From Trichoplax sp. H2 (Eukaryota > Placozoa > Uniplacotomia > Trichoplacea): a stretch of 64,000 nucleotides of DNA. The stretch spans positions 154,738-218,737 of the forward strand of contig NOWV01000127.1 in the NCBI GenBank assembly GCA_003344405.1, written 5' to 3'. Position 1 is the stretch's first letter. Every line of letters begins with the position of its first letter. The notes below the pieces were generated by a model, which saw only the letters and a list, made by a program, of their open reading frames with translations, did not search any database and was not told the origin of the DNA. This document shows positions 23,501 to 33,003 of the stretch, in pieces. The position numbers and the translations under genes were made by a program.

Positions 23501-26357
23501 AAAGGCATAACTTACAGTGATTTTAGGTTGGTTAAGCAATTAAATGATCCATTTGTAATGAATTGCAGTCGATTAGCTTCTAAAGACCTTAAAAATGTAT
23601 AAAGCAGTATGCTGGATATATCTCGACATTCTTTAAGTAATACGAGTATACTCGTAGACAGAATAAATTTTGAAAACTTACAAATTGGCTAGCCGTGGCA
23701 AGCCACAGAATGCATCTGGTTCAATGGTCTCAATCAAGCTGCTGGTAATATTCCTATATTAAGTAATCATAGATGTTGGGTATCATTATCTAGAGATACT
23801 ATTAACAACTGCTTTAAAGGTTCTTATTGCTTTTCACATGCATAGCGGACAGAAAATTTAGCAGTAGTAAGAGTTATTGTAAAATTAACTATTAACTGCT
23901 AGTCCATTCTTGATTGCAAGGACGACTTACGAGCGTCGTTCACTCTTGTAATGATTACAAATTACAAAGTTGTAGCATACACAGTAGATTATTTAATGTT
24001 TACTCGGTGCAATTAACAATTTTTTATGTAGAATTAAGAAGTACAAATTAGCAAATGTAAACATCTGTGCTTACTATACATTACATAATATTTATACAAA
24101 ATTATAGTATTAATCTTTGCAGCATACAGCAACTGTAGGTAATTAGTCACCGTTGCTAAGTAATTTGTAACGATAACAAGTTTTAAACATGAAAACGTAA
24201 AAAGCAAACTGTAACAATGGCAAGTTTATGGCTTCCAAATTCTCATTAGATGAATGGAATTAACCCACTACATTATATGTCATAACATCACAATTACCGT
24301 CAGGAAAAATAGAATTAGATTATATTAATGTATAGTGATATTAGATATCTTGCGTTAAGATACTATAATATTTGATATCTTGTGTTAAAATATTGCGATA
24401 ATTCATATTTTGCGTTAAGGTTTAGTGATAATAGATAGTTCGTCTTAAGATATTGTCATATTGGATATTGTAGATATTTTAATACAATCTATTTGTAAGT
24501 TTTAAAAAGTATATCAGCATATTATAAACAGGCAAAAGGAGAAGTAAACAAATTAATTCTCATCTACGTGTCTTGTATTACTGTGTTCTTGTAAACTTTG
24601 CTAAGGTAGACGATTAGGAATTATCTACAAATTATAATAGAGTTATTTGAGTTAAAGTGCCTAATGTTAAACTCATACTGATCGTGTAGAAAATGGGCTA
24701 TACATTATTGGCAGAACAGCAGTGAAAGTCTACATGGTAGAAGAAAATTTTTGTATTGCAATTGAGGTCGTGACTTCACGGTAGTCTGAAGGTAATGTCA
24801 GGTAATTTTTGATAGCCTTGTGTTGTGGAGTGACTTTTACTTACTATTTGCTTATCTTATTATCCTGACGTTGGTCAAGTTAGATTGGAAGACTTGGAGA
24901 TTAAATAAAGGTAACTTATTTAGTAATTCTAGATTGTATGTCAGGGAATTACGACAAGACAGATTACCCGATATAATCTCCCTCTCCCAAGGTAGTGGGA
25001 AATACTAAGAGTGTAATATGGCGCATGGCACTAGTATTATCTAAGTAAGCGCTCATTACTAATGCTTACATAAACTGACTATAAATTAAGTGATTTTTCA
25101 ATAAAGTTAAGGTTTAGTTTTATTCAGAAAGACCAGTAGTGCGACTGTTCCTCCTGCCGACTGGAGATTGTCAGTATCTAGAGTGGCACTGCAGGCTCGC
25201 GGTTGTAGTTTTCTGCAATAGCTTAACTTTCCTCACGTTACAAATTTAGACTTACAGTGCATTGGTATTTATTTGTATTTAGTTGTAATAGCTGTCTATT
25301 CGTACAAATATTCATTGGTTTAAACTAGTATAGGATAATCAGCGAGGAATTTTCCTATCTATAAATTCGTCATTTGAAGTATACATTATTTATTGCTCGA
25401 AAGCTTTTGATCCAGCTGGATAGTCAATAGTGAGTTCTGGAAATAATATTGCTCTATGTGGTAAGTTTATCAACTCAAATATAATAAAATCTCATCTTAG
25501 GAAGGCATACCATGTACCATCAGTATGTGATTACTAAATTATCCTCTCATGAATTTTTAGGCCTTACAGCCGTAGGAATGCAATATTCTTGCTAGATTTT
25601 ACTGCAGATTAGTGTAGTACAGTCATCTATTTGACCAGCTAAAGTCTAGTTAACTTGCTAGAAGGCGATCGGTGATATATATGGCATTGATTACTTCCAA
25701 TAAAGTCATAAAATGCTACCGTATCTTTAAGTACGTAATAATGTTTTATAGAAGGCAGAATAAGCAAAATCCTCTAAAAATAAGATGAAAACAGTATAAT
25801 AAGGTGAATACTTACAGGATGACTAGTTCTGGATAGTTTATAAAGCTTCTTGCTTTAATCTTTCTAATGCTGGTGTTGTTGATTATCCTATAAAATTAAA
25901 ATTAAGCATCAGTTATCGTCTATAAATCAGTAGTGCAGTCATTTATCATAACAATGTATTGAGACTATGATGAGATATAATTGCGACAAGAAATACTAAA
26001 GTGAATATAAATTCTTCGTTTAATAGTACCCCTGGCTTTAATTACAGATATTTTGGTAGGTATTCTACTGTGACTATTACTAGATAATTTAAGTTTGAGT
26101 GCTAAATGATATCGTTTACTGCCTAGTACGTTTCGATTATTGTGCAATAACCGTGCGTTATCAATAGAAGCGATCTTAAACACAAGTATATAAATAACAA
26201 ACATTGAAATTTTCTATTGTTACAATGTCTACTAACAGTGATTGCACATTTTCAATGCCAGTGAAGTTAATGTTGGGCAATTCGATTAAGTCACTGCTAG
26301 AACAGTTTATAAACGAAATGTTGCACTTGCAGATACTTGGACAACCTTTGCTGATTT
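1417..26357 (-). CDS. Gene 1: giant LRR-ectodomain GPCR, relaxin-receptor-like (multi-exon)
   Basis: Spliced minus-strand gene: an LRRNT-like exon (26237-26357), 50 LRR exons and a terminal 7TM exon (1417-2527), about 1,600 residues in all. Consecutive exons join in phase 2, and no LRR exon I translated contains a stop. Each LRR exon encodes one repeat of the pattern LxLxxNxIxxIxxxxFxxLxxL, split inside the last Leu codon. The 7TM exon carries LGR/RXFP hallmarks, so the product is expected to be a plasma-membrane receptor with an extracellular LRR solenoid coupled to G proteins. That role is inferred from the family. Known LGR/RXFP receptors have roughly 7-18 LRRs, so this ectodomain is unusually long. 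The start codon and signal-peptide exon, which should lie beyond 26357, were not found, and no LDLa module was seen. The exon at 16963-17034 is probably a false copy of 17531-17602. One gene is favoured because phase is continuous and the paralog has the same order; two adjacent genes split at 4654-7576 is the alternative. Confidence 0.8.
2639..4653 (-). CDS. Gene 1 LRR exons 1-6 (membrane-proximal block)
   Basis: Six exons, each preceded by AG and followed by a GT donor on the minus strand: 2639-2710 (72 nt, contains SRESFFGPSKL), 3260-3331 (72, SGNKIDRIDKRCFKGLSSL), 3436-3516 (81, donor GTGGGT), 3716-3787 (72, SLANNNLTGF), 4332-4409 (78) and 4585-4653 (69). All are phase 2-2 and open. The exon next to the 7TM exon lacks the LRR Asn in its usual form and probably forms the last half-repeat before the hinge. 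Exons 3, 5 and 6 differ in length from the paralog or from 72 nt only by whole codons. Counterparts in gene 2 are 34189-34260, 37083-37154, 37256-37330, 37521-37592, 38029-38106 and 38218-38286. Confidence 0.85.
3681..3711. repeat. ACATT-type simple repeat
   Basis: Short cattacatacattacatt array in the intron just beside LRR exon 3716-3787. Confidence 0.7.
4654..7576 (-). other. Large intron of gene 1 (2.9 kb)
   Basis: No LRR exon is recognisable on either strand, although most neighbouring introns are 100-500 bp. The corresponding gene 2 intron (38287-38965) is about 0.7 kb. A TATA-like GTATAAAAG occurs near 5755 without other LTR marks. Probable lineage-specific insertion, of unknown content. 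Confidence 0.5.
7577..11334 (-). CDS. Gene 1 LRR exons 7-19
   Basis: Thirteen exons: 7577-7657 (81), 7902-7967 (66), 8153-8227 (75), 8337-8408, 8554-8619 (66), 8832-8900 (69), 8985-9056, 9180-9251, 9337-9408, 9500-9568 (69), 10368-10439, 11008-11073 (66) and 11263-11334; unmarked ones are 72 nt. Donors vary (GTAAGT, GTATGT, GTACGT, GTAGGT, GTGAGC) but the phase does not. Typical repeats are SVANNRIEAIDSDDFKDL (10368 exon) and NISSNNLNSIKTDALKPL (11263 exon). The shorter repeats at 7902, 8153 and 8554 are irregular and lack the usual phenylalanine. Each exon pairs in order with one in gene 2 between 38966 and 43085. Long introns at 9569-10367 and 10440-11007 show no further repeat exon that I can support. 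Confidence 0.83.
7705..7832. repeat. 64-bp tandem duplication in intron
   Basis: 7705-7766 and 7769-7832 share ATGG(T/A)ATATC at the start and ACTGG(T/C)GATATC at the end. Confidence 0.7.
10616..10668 (-). repeat. Dispersed 53-bp repeat D, copy 1
   Basis: In inverted orientation matches 35529-35581 at 46 of 53 bases (core CTGACGGTTTACGATAATGT). Lies in a non-equivalent intron of gene 1, so mobile origin is likely. Confidence 0.65.
11335..12786 (-). other. Long intron of gene 1
   Basis: 1.45 kb of AT-rich sequence between LRR exons 19 and 20. The equivalent gene 2 intron is 143 bp (43086-43228), so no exon is expected here, and none was seen. Confidence 0.55.
12787..16483 (-). CDS. Gene 1 LRR exons 20-32
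   Basis: Thirteen exons: 12787-12870 (84 nt), 12964-13035, 13186-13248 (63, donor GTAATG), 13537-13614 (78), 13792-13863, 14018-14089, 14823-14894, 14992-15063, 15379-15450, 15613-15684, 15942-16013, 16230-16301 and 16415-16483 (69). All are phase 2-2 and open. Examples: DLAGNKLTDLSSESLQPL (14992) and RLSFNNISKIDATAFKDL (15379). The 13537 exon is a poor LRR match (GLSRSYPLKLDENRN) but stays open in both genes, in a 78-nt and an 87-nt form, so it is probably coding. Exons from 13537 upwards correspond one-to-one with the block that appears twice in gene 2. Confidence 0.83.
16885..17061 (+). repeat. 177-bp copy of 17453-17629 containing an LRR exon
   Basis: Collinear over the full length with only a few mismatches. 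It sits inside a split LTR and ends at gap 1, so it is probably an alternative haplotype or deletion allele merged into the scaffold. The exon 16963-17034 is then the same as 17531-17602. Confidence 0.85.
16963..23753 (-). CDS. Gene 1 LRR exons 33-49
   Basis: Exons: 16963-17034 and its near-identical copy 17531-17602 (see the gap entry), 17865-17936, 18401-18472, 18645-18716, 19255-19326, 19767-19838, 20333-20404, 20811-20882, 20983-21054, 21303-21374, 21955-22026, 22210-22281, 22464-22535, 22846-22917, 23038-23109, 23516-23587 and 23682-23753, all 72 nt and phase 2-2. These distal repeats are the most canonical, for example RLFQNKIQKIERYTFACL (20811) and NLKGNRLKVIKNDSL (22210). Many carry a Cys near position 18 of the repeat (FACL, FCSM, FCGL), which is common in LGR solenoids. 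Donors include GTACGT, GTATGT, GTAAAC and GTGCGT. Confidence 0.85.
17062..17081. other. Assembly gap 1 (20 N)
   Basis: Run of 20 N inside an LTR-A copy. The left side duplicates 17453-17629. Confidence 0.98.
23754..25815 (-). other. Long 5' intron of gene 1
   Basis: About 2 kb between LRR exons 49 and 50. Contains the 30-bp minisatellite (24331-24480) and, near 25256, a GTAAGT donor next to a short LRR-like frame with no acceptable in-phase exon. One or more divergent exons could be hidden here. Confidence 0.45.
24331..24480. repeat. 30-bp minisatellite, five degenerate units
   Basis: Units start at 24331, 24361, 24391, 24421 and 24451; the core is GATATCTTGCGTTAAGATA-like. Lies in an intron of gene 1. 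Confidence 0.85.
25816..25887 (-). CDS. Gene 1 LRR exon 50 (first repeat after the N-terminal cap)
   Basis: 72-nt exon with acceptor TATAG and donor GTAAGT, phase 2-2, containing IINNTSIRKIKARSFINYP. Joined to the LRRNT-like exon 26237-26357 through donor GTTAGT it reads QSLIINNTSIRKI, a natural cap-to-repeat transition. No counterpart was found in gene 2. Confidence 0.75.
26237..26357 (-). CDS. Gene 1 LRRNT-like N-terminal cap exon
   Basis: The minus-strand frame reads GCPSICKCNISFINCSSSD and then LIELPNINF, the C-x3-C-x-C-x6-C arrangement of an LRR N-terminal flank. I place the donor at GTTAGT (complement of 26231-26236) because it ends in phase 2, as the next exon requires; the nearby GTAACA gives the wrong phase. 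The acceptor AACAG (complement of 26358-26362) leaves a phase-1 link to an unidentified upstream exon that should hold the signal peptide. An alternative acceptor farther upstream would add DILLLPLTEIS. Length and start are therefore uncertain, but the cap assignment is good. Confidence 0.65.
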
Positions 26358-27016
26358 CTGTTAGAGGTAGTAGCAATATGTCACTTTATATCATGAAGAA
26401 ATTAATAAGGGAAGGCTGGCTCTTTGATATTAACGTTAACTGCACCTGCAATTCCACCGCTATAAGCTGTTAGAAGCCAAATTATTGCTATAAAATGATT
26501 GTAAAGGATCCAATGCTCTAAATTGCGCTTGCTTTTCATGGCTACCAAGTAATAAACTTGTAGTTAATTTTTAAAATATCAATTAAAACCACAACAGTAA
26601 TCGCTATGGTTTATATTAAGAGTTGAAAAGTTTAGGCTAACTGTTTGACCTTAGTTTTTACAAGAAAGCTAAGAAAATTTTTATTATGATGCTGAAGTTG
26701 ACAAATAAAATTTTAAGCAATTCTATAGTGATGCACCCCTTATTTGATTATAAGGATAGCTATATTTGATATAGTCAGGTTACTAAGAATAGATATTATC
26801 TTGAGGCTTATATTAGATGATTGATAACTACTTGTCATTCACAGGAGTAACTCCACTGTCTACTCTCTTCTAATGTGGGTGATCAACTAACTTACTAGCT
26901 ACTTAGTCAATATTGTTGTTTGCATTAGGGAGCAATAGCTAAAATTAATGTCTAATTCAGTGAATGAATCCAAAGTTAGTCGTACTAACTATCACTCTTG
27001 AACTATTGAGGGAGAG

Positions 27017-27221
27017 TATATAAACGTAATATATCGTATAATAAAGTTAATTCTTAAACTTAGTTTTTAGCGTAAAATACGAGGCATCTAAGTCTTTGTG
27101 TAGTCTGCTAGTAGAGCAAAAGTGTTCCTGATAGTGCAGATATCGTTTCTTGATACGTGGTTCAAGGAATTGACTCATTGATCGCACATTACATTATCGT
27201 GTTGCAAGCTGTTTTGTGACA
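27017..27221 (+). mobile_element. LTR-like sequence, family B (5' end not located)
   Basis: TATATAAAC at 27017-27025 is followed by AATAAAG at 27040-27046. From 27090 to 27221 it matches 42029-42161 with a few differences, and the match ends at GTGACA in both. The upstream boundary and a target-site duplication were not found. Confidence 0.5.
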
Positions 27222-27926
27222 GGTAACTAATCAAATTGACAAGAAAAGAAGAACTTGAGCAACTTACCGTTAGCCTTGTAGCTCTTACTTTGCTAAGTCT
27301 AATATTTCTGGTACTAGCAATTTTTACCGCCGATTTATCTTGCATGCAATACAAAAGTGTTGATAGTACAGGCTACGGTAAATTGTATACCCATACAATG
27401 AAATCTAAGTAAGAATAGCGTTGATAAAGTAAATTGTAGAAAAAGCTGTTTGATTTGCATTATAATGCATAAAAAAGTATATTATTTCTATTCTTATTTA
27501 TAAGTAATTTCGTTATTACTAAGGGAACTTTACAATACCACTAGCAACTCGATTCTCAACAGTATCAAAGACAATTACTGTCTACCTACCGTATGTACAT
27601 AAACTACCTAACAGTTAAGTAAGAATGATTATTAATCGGCGAAACCTGTTACGTGCCAATTAAAAATACGGAAGTGAAACCTGTTACGGGTCCGTCAATG
27701 GACCAACACCGATATACAATTTAACACTGTAACGATTAATTATAATTGAATATTAAGTTTTATCGTTTGTCCTAAGTATAACATTGTCAATGTCTATAAA
27801 ACTATTCAATCTATTATTCAAGTTCCAGTGAACTAATCAATTATTGAGACGTTGTTCTACAGAAAGAAATCGTAACAATTAGTTATCTTCTTGACCAACA
27901 TTAATTTACTATTATCGCGGACATCT

Positions 27927-27944
27927 AGATCTCAATCGAGATCT
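27927..27944. other. Perfect 7-bp stem hairpin
   Basis: AGATCTC-AATC-GAGATCT. No function assigned. Confidence 0.6.
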
Positions 27945-28444
27945 TGAAGTCCAGGCCACAACACCCATTACCTTGCACATATGGTGACAATGTAAAATAC
28001 ATCGATCTATTGTAGAAGGAAACCTTATTGTTCTATTTTTTTCTTCCCGGAAGTTATAATTATTTAAGCTTGTGCATAGAATTTGATAGAAAATATCCTT
28101 AATAACTTTGATTGTTAAAGTAAACAACAGACAACATAGGGTCAAATTTGACGATATTATTCAACGGAAGTACAATATGGTAATTCATAAAAGTATCAGT
28201 TAGAAAATAAAGTTATCGAACGAGCAGGCGCTTTAACAGACTGTTTATTCTTAATATTGTGATGTCAATTTATTGATTGATTTTATGATTAGCAAGAGAT
28301 TCGTTTTACAGTTACACCATTGTCTAGTACAGTTATTGTAAAGATATGATTGACGTTATTATGGTGTATTATTTGTACCAATATTCCATGTATTTACAGC
28401 CATTCAAGTAGGTGCTAGTATCTTACTTACTGTTCAGCAATTAA

Positions 28445-29098
28445 GGAATGGCCTATGAGATTACCCATTGGATGATTAAAATGGAGATAAAAACAACTCC
28501 TAATGGAATTTGTAATAGTCCAAATTCTAGATTTCTAGAAATTCATTTTCAATCTGACTGAACAACTGTAGAATAATTCAAGAAATAGATTAAATCAGTC
28601 TAAATGAGTCTTATTGTCAAAGATAATGTAATATAACTGTAAGAATCTGATAATAAAATTAGACATTAACTACAGTTTATAGATTTACCGGCTTTATTGA
28701 TTTAGGCTTAAAAGCAACTCTTATTGACTTATGGTTGTATTGTAGTAAAATAAAATTGAATAAGAAACTGGGAATGACCTTCTATGAATTGTTGACTGAA
28801 TTTTTAAAATGAAGACAAAAAACAGCTACTTATGGAATATGTGACAGTCCATTTCTTACAATTTTAGAAATTCATTTTCAATCCTACGAAACAATTGTGG
28901 TATAATTGAAGACATAGATTAAATCCGTCCAAATCAGCCTTTCAAAGACAATATAATTGACAACAGTTAGAACCAGATGATAAAATGAGGCATTAATTGC
29001 AATTTACGGATTAAGCGGCTGAATTAAATTAGGCGTAAAAATCAACTGTTAATAACTAATGTTTGTATTGTAGAAAACTAAAGATTGTACCATAAATT
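28445..29098. repeat. 326-bp imperfect tandem duplication
   Basis: Units begin at GGAATGGCC (28445) and GGAATGACC (28771). The shared block gaaattcattttcaat starts at 28538 and 28867, and further matching blocks run to about 29098, where a third start-like ggaaatg follows. Confidence 0.75.
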
Positions 29099-30269
29099 GG
29101 AAATGAAATGATCTAAAGTCGACTTAAATTAAAGAGCTATTCATCTCGTCGCTTATAACTAATTCAGCCATGCAGAAGACGGATCAAATCGCAATGTATT
29201 AAACCACGCTATTTGTTTCTTTTAAAGGATTTTAGAATAGATTATAAGAAAGTTTTGCATTAAAATTAGTAGGTAATAATTCAGGCTGTAAAATAGCCAC
29301 TTCAAACTACAGCTAAACGACATGAACCGCCTTATTAGAAATTTGTTTTGCCTGTGAATCATTTTCAAAACTGATGTTAAATTAAATATTTGCTAAATAG
29401 ATTTAATTAGCCCTTGCTGAATATGCCGACGTATAGAATCAACGTTCTATTGGAATATTAGTTGATGATACTGAATTAGATAAACATAACAATTTATAGT
29501 TCTTGTGACACCAATTATCACTTTGGTACTTTGTGATAAATTTAAATTTAAATATAAGGGTAACATAGTGTCATTTGATTGCTAAATTTTTAACCGTGCT
29601 GCAAGTACAAAGGGAATCAAACGTCAAAAATTTTTTGAAATTGTTGAAATGTTGTATTTATTTGACGAACTATAAAGGATTACTAAATAAGTGATAAGAA
29701 CTAGATGCGCCTTGTAAACTTGTAACGTATTACTCACTTGGAGCTTTAGTTGACACTTTCAAAGACTAATACAACAAGTTTCCTTCTGATTCAAGTTGAG
29801 CTTGTATTCGTTTTAACTCACCAAATGGGCATTAACGAATTATATGCCGCTGCAAATTTTAAATGCACTCGTAAAATTGATACGGCTTATGGTCATTCAC
29901 GCATATATGTTAATCGGGTTGACTGCAATGACTATAAAATCAAATTAAACTTTGCTAAAATCCAGAAAACATTTTACTCTTAGGTTTCACCTGATGAAAT
30001 TTATGGACTTTATAGGAAAAGGAAAAATTACTAGAATTAGTAATTTACTACAGATTATTACTAGAGCTTCATTGAGATATCAGCAAGAGTAAATAAATAA
30101 AACTAATTGATCAATATCGCTCACTCATATCAGCAAGAATGAAGTATACAGAGGATTATTTACGATTCTGTCTTGTTAGTGGCAAGGAAAAATATGCGCT
30201 TAAAGGAGATAATTGAGCATTTTTATGAGCTTATAAGCCGAATTTGATCTCAAAATCTCAGTAACTTCT

Positions 30270-30821
30270 TGTGATATATACCAATCATAAAATTCCAAAT
30301 TTTAGAAAAATAAGGGCTTTATTGAATCTTATACAAAGATTAACTACACACAGCTCTACTCTAGCCGAATACTACTACTAAAGACTTCTACAACGAAGTA
30401 ACAGAATAATCTAAAGTTGCATGCTTTTATACTTTCCGTAGCATTCGCAGCTACAATCCGCATGGCAACCTTTTACCTTATTTTACACGTAGTTAAATTA
30501 TTCTTAGTAACACTATTCTACTGCGGACCATCATTAATCCAATATGGATACGACTACAGTATTTATGTAGACATTATTCACACCAGCCAAAGTACAATGA
30601 ATTAACCATATCCTAATATATGATTTACAGTTCTATTTTTACCTATAACCTTACTAGTAACTCAACGCCTTACTTTATATAGTCATCTGTACTCTAGCAT
30701 AAAGTCTATACCACTACAGTCTATAGTTATAGCTACCAAATATCTCTTAGGATAAATATCTACCGTACATTATACTAAACATGGCTAACAGTCTACAATC
30801 ACAATACTAAGTTACTTTACA
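30270..30821 (-). mobile_element. Solo LTR, family A (copy 2)
   Basis: 552 bp, inverted relative to copy 1, flanked by CTTCT at 30265-30269 and 30822-30826. The TATA box is at 30424-30431 and AATAAAG at 30317-30323, both on the minus strand. The 62-codon open frame on the plus strand is a by-product of the LTR and is also present in copy 3, so it is not a gene. Lies between gene 1 and gene 2. Confidence 0.85.
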
Positions 30822-30868
30822 CTTCTGTATTTCTGCATTCAAATTCAGAATTTCCTTACGTACCGAAA

Positions 30869-30888
30869 GTGCGAGAGTGCTCTCGTAC
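30869..30888. other. GC-rich hairpin beside LTR-A copy 2
   Basis: GTGCGAGAG-TG-CTCTCGTAC, a 9-bp stem with one mismatch. It is flanked by ACGTACCGAAA and ACGTACTGAAA direct repeats. Confidence 0.6.
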
Positions 30889-33003
30889 GTACTGAAATTA
30901 GACGAGACACAATAATTATTTTTTTCAATATAATACCTATGATTACTACGGTCATAAAGCCTCAGATATTAATAACTTCCGATGTAACTCCTCAATTTTA
31001 AGCGTAAATATTTTGCGGAAAGTCATGAAATGTAATCATATTAGAACGAAACATATGTTACATTAAAGTTTCGAGTTTGCCAACACGTCTGGTTTGCTTG
31101 CAGATTAATCGTATTATATTCCATATTAAACATGGGAATAGAGTCGTGGTTAAATCTACAACAGTGTTAATTTCAGCAATAGTATCATATTTCTGCCTTT
31201 AAAATTATTGCTATTTTACTACAAAAAAATTCGTTAGCAAATAGCAACAACCATTAATAAAAAGTTTAAAACAATACGCGGATTTTAATTCTTTTTCTGG
31301 TATAAGAAATAAGATCAGAGGTGGTTAAACCACAACTTACAATATTTTGATGAATTTAGAAGATTTATAGGGTGCTAAATAATTGATCAATTACATAGCC
31401 AAAACGTGCTAATGTTGGATAGACTAGGTAATGCTGCTACGACCAATTCAATCAATTTTGATCGAAAGTTGTTATGTATGAGGTTCGTACTACTGCTTAA
31501 GTCAAGTAATAAATCTCGTATAGTGTGTAAAATGATGTAAGTTTTATTAGGAAAACTGTCACTTAGCAAGATAAGGCAGACTTATAGTTAATATAAATCT
31601 ATAAGCTCAAATCAGTATATGTAATCGTAATTACGGTAAGATCGTTTGAGTACAGGGTGAAGGTAGAATGTAAGAGAAGGACTAACGTAAAATTATACAA
31701 TTCTTAAAGGACTATTCAGAAAAATTATAAAACTCTGAATACAAAAACTTGATTGTTCTCATAATAACAAATATCCGCGTAAATAGTAACAAACGAAACA
31801 TGTTTATCCATGATTTACATTCGTGGAAATACATTTTAGGCGAACATAAAACGTGTGCAAATGTGTAACAACAAGCGTGATAACTATATTATGTAGGCGT
31901 GATTAGGCGTGATAGTACACATGTGTAATAGACGCTTAACACATACTAAAAACTCTAAATATGTAATAGTTATTCATGTCATGAAACGGTGTTTATTACG
32001 AGTAATTAAAACTACGATAAGTCGCTCGTCCGACTTGCCCTCCTCAGCATTTGCTTGCAAAGTACGGACAACTAACTACTCGCCGTCACGAGATTGCAAT
32101 AACTAAACGTGTCTCCTTGATCGTAATAAGGAAGCTGCTTTATAGAAATATTAGCTAATTTATGTACGACTACGATAAAATCAAATTTTATAGCCAGATA
32201 TTGTTATGAAAGCAAACCTTGATTGATTAAAATACGTATAAGATCATAGATATATCTATAATTACTGTGTTACAGAATTTTAGTAAAAATTATTTTGAAA
32301 TTAAGTAAGAGTAACCTTTAGTTTTTTAGTATTTTAACTGCTGACATAATGTTATGTCTATCATGGCTGCCTAGCAACTATTTTCAACAGTAGTTAAACA
32401 CCCACACAAATTTTTCTAGAATTAAAACTAAAAGCTCCGTTTATTACAAAAAGTAGTCGGGTTTCATAAATTCTAACTTGATGGCGAGCGGTTTTAATCT
32501 TAGAATTACAAGAATATAATTTAACATTGTAATTTAAACGTGTCAGAGTACGGCTATTACACAAGATTAATTATGATGAGACCATAATCTGATCGTCGAG
32601 GTCATTGTAAATTACGTACCGTATCTAAAGAAATGGCTTAGCCTTATCCGAAAATGAATTAGTTTTACAATTCTAAATTTTACTAACAACTTAATGCTCT
32701 ACAACATTGCCATACATCATAGTATAGATATCATGATACATGCTTAATCTAGTAGCATCGCAGATTAATGATTATATGCATATTAAAATTGCGAAATTTA
32801 GAGAAAAAACGTTGCAAGGCGTCTAGTGCTTGAGTTAGAATACATGACATTACATTATACAATTATAAATAGTGCAATAGGTTATGTACTAGTCGCGGTA
32901 ATATGATATTAAAATACAAATGCAAGCTAAGTATTAGTGTATTCTTTATCGGCGTTAGATTTTTCGTGATGAGGATCCAGATCGTCCATATTTTTCTCCA
33001 GCT

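Larger units (their letters stand above)
26358..33003. other. Region between gene 1 and gene 2
   Basis: Should contain the missing 5' exon(s) and promoter of gene 1 and the 3' UTR of gene 2. Seen: an LTR-B fragment (27017-27221), hairpin 27927-27944, a 326-bp tandem duplication (28445-29098), LTR-A (30270-30821) and a hairpin beside it (30869-30888). Short open frames here show no recognisable domain. A 69-nt exon-like piece at 31328-31396 with a GTAAGT donor contains stops and may be an LRR-exon relic. Confidence 0.5.

Noticed and set aside
25256-25327. Additional LRR exon in the 5' intron of gene 1
   Set aside because: A GTAAGT donor is present, but a 72-nt exon in the required phase contains a stop.
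27912-28145. 77-codon minus-strand frame with hydrophobic start and three close cysteines
   Set aside because: No ATG at the start and no recognisable domain; it could be a 5' exon of gene 1, but nothing links it in phase.
30417-30605. 62-codon plus-strand open frame, repeated at 35071-35259
   Set aside because: Both lie wholly inside family A LTRs and antisense to their TATA box and poly(A) signal; the repetition is due to the LTR, not to a gene.
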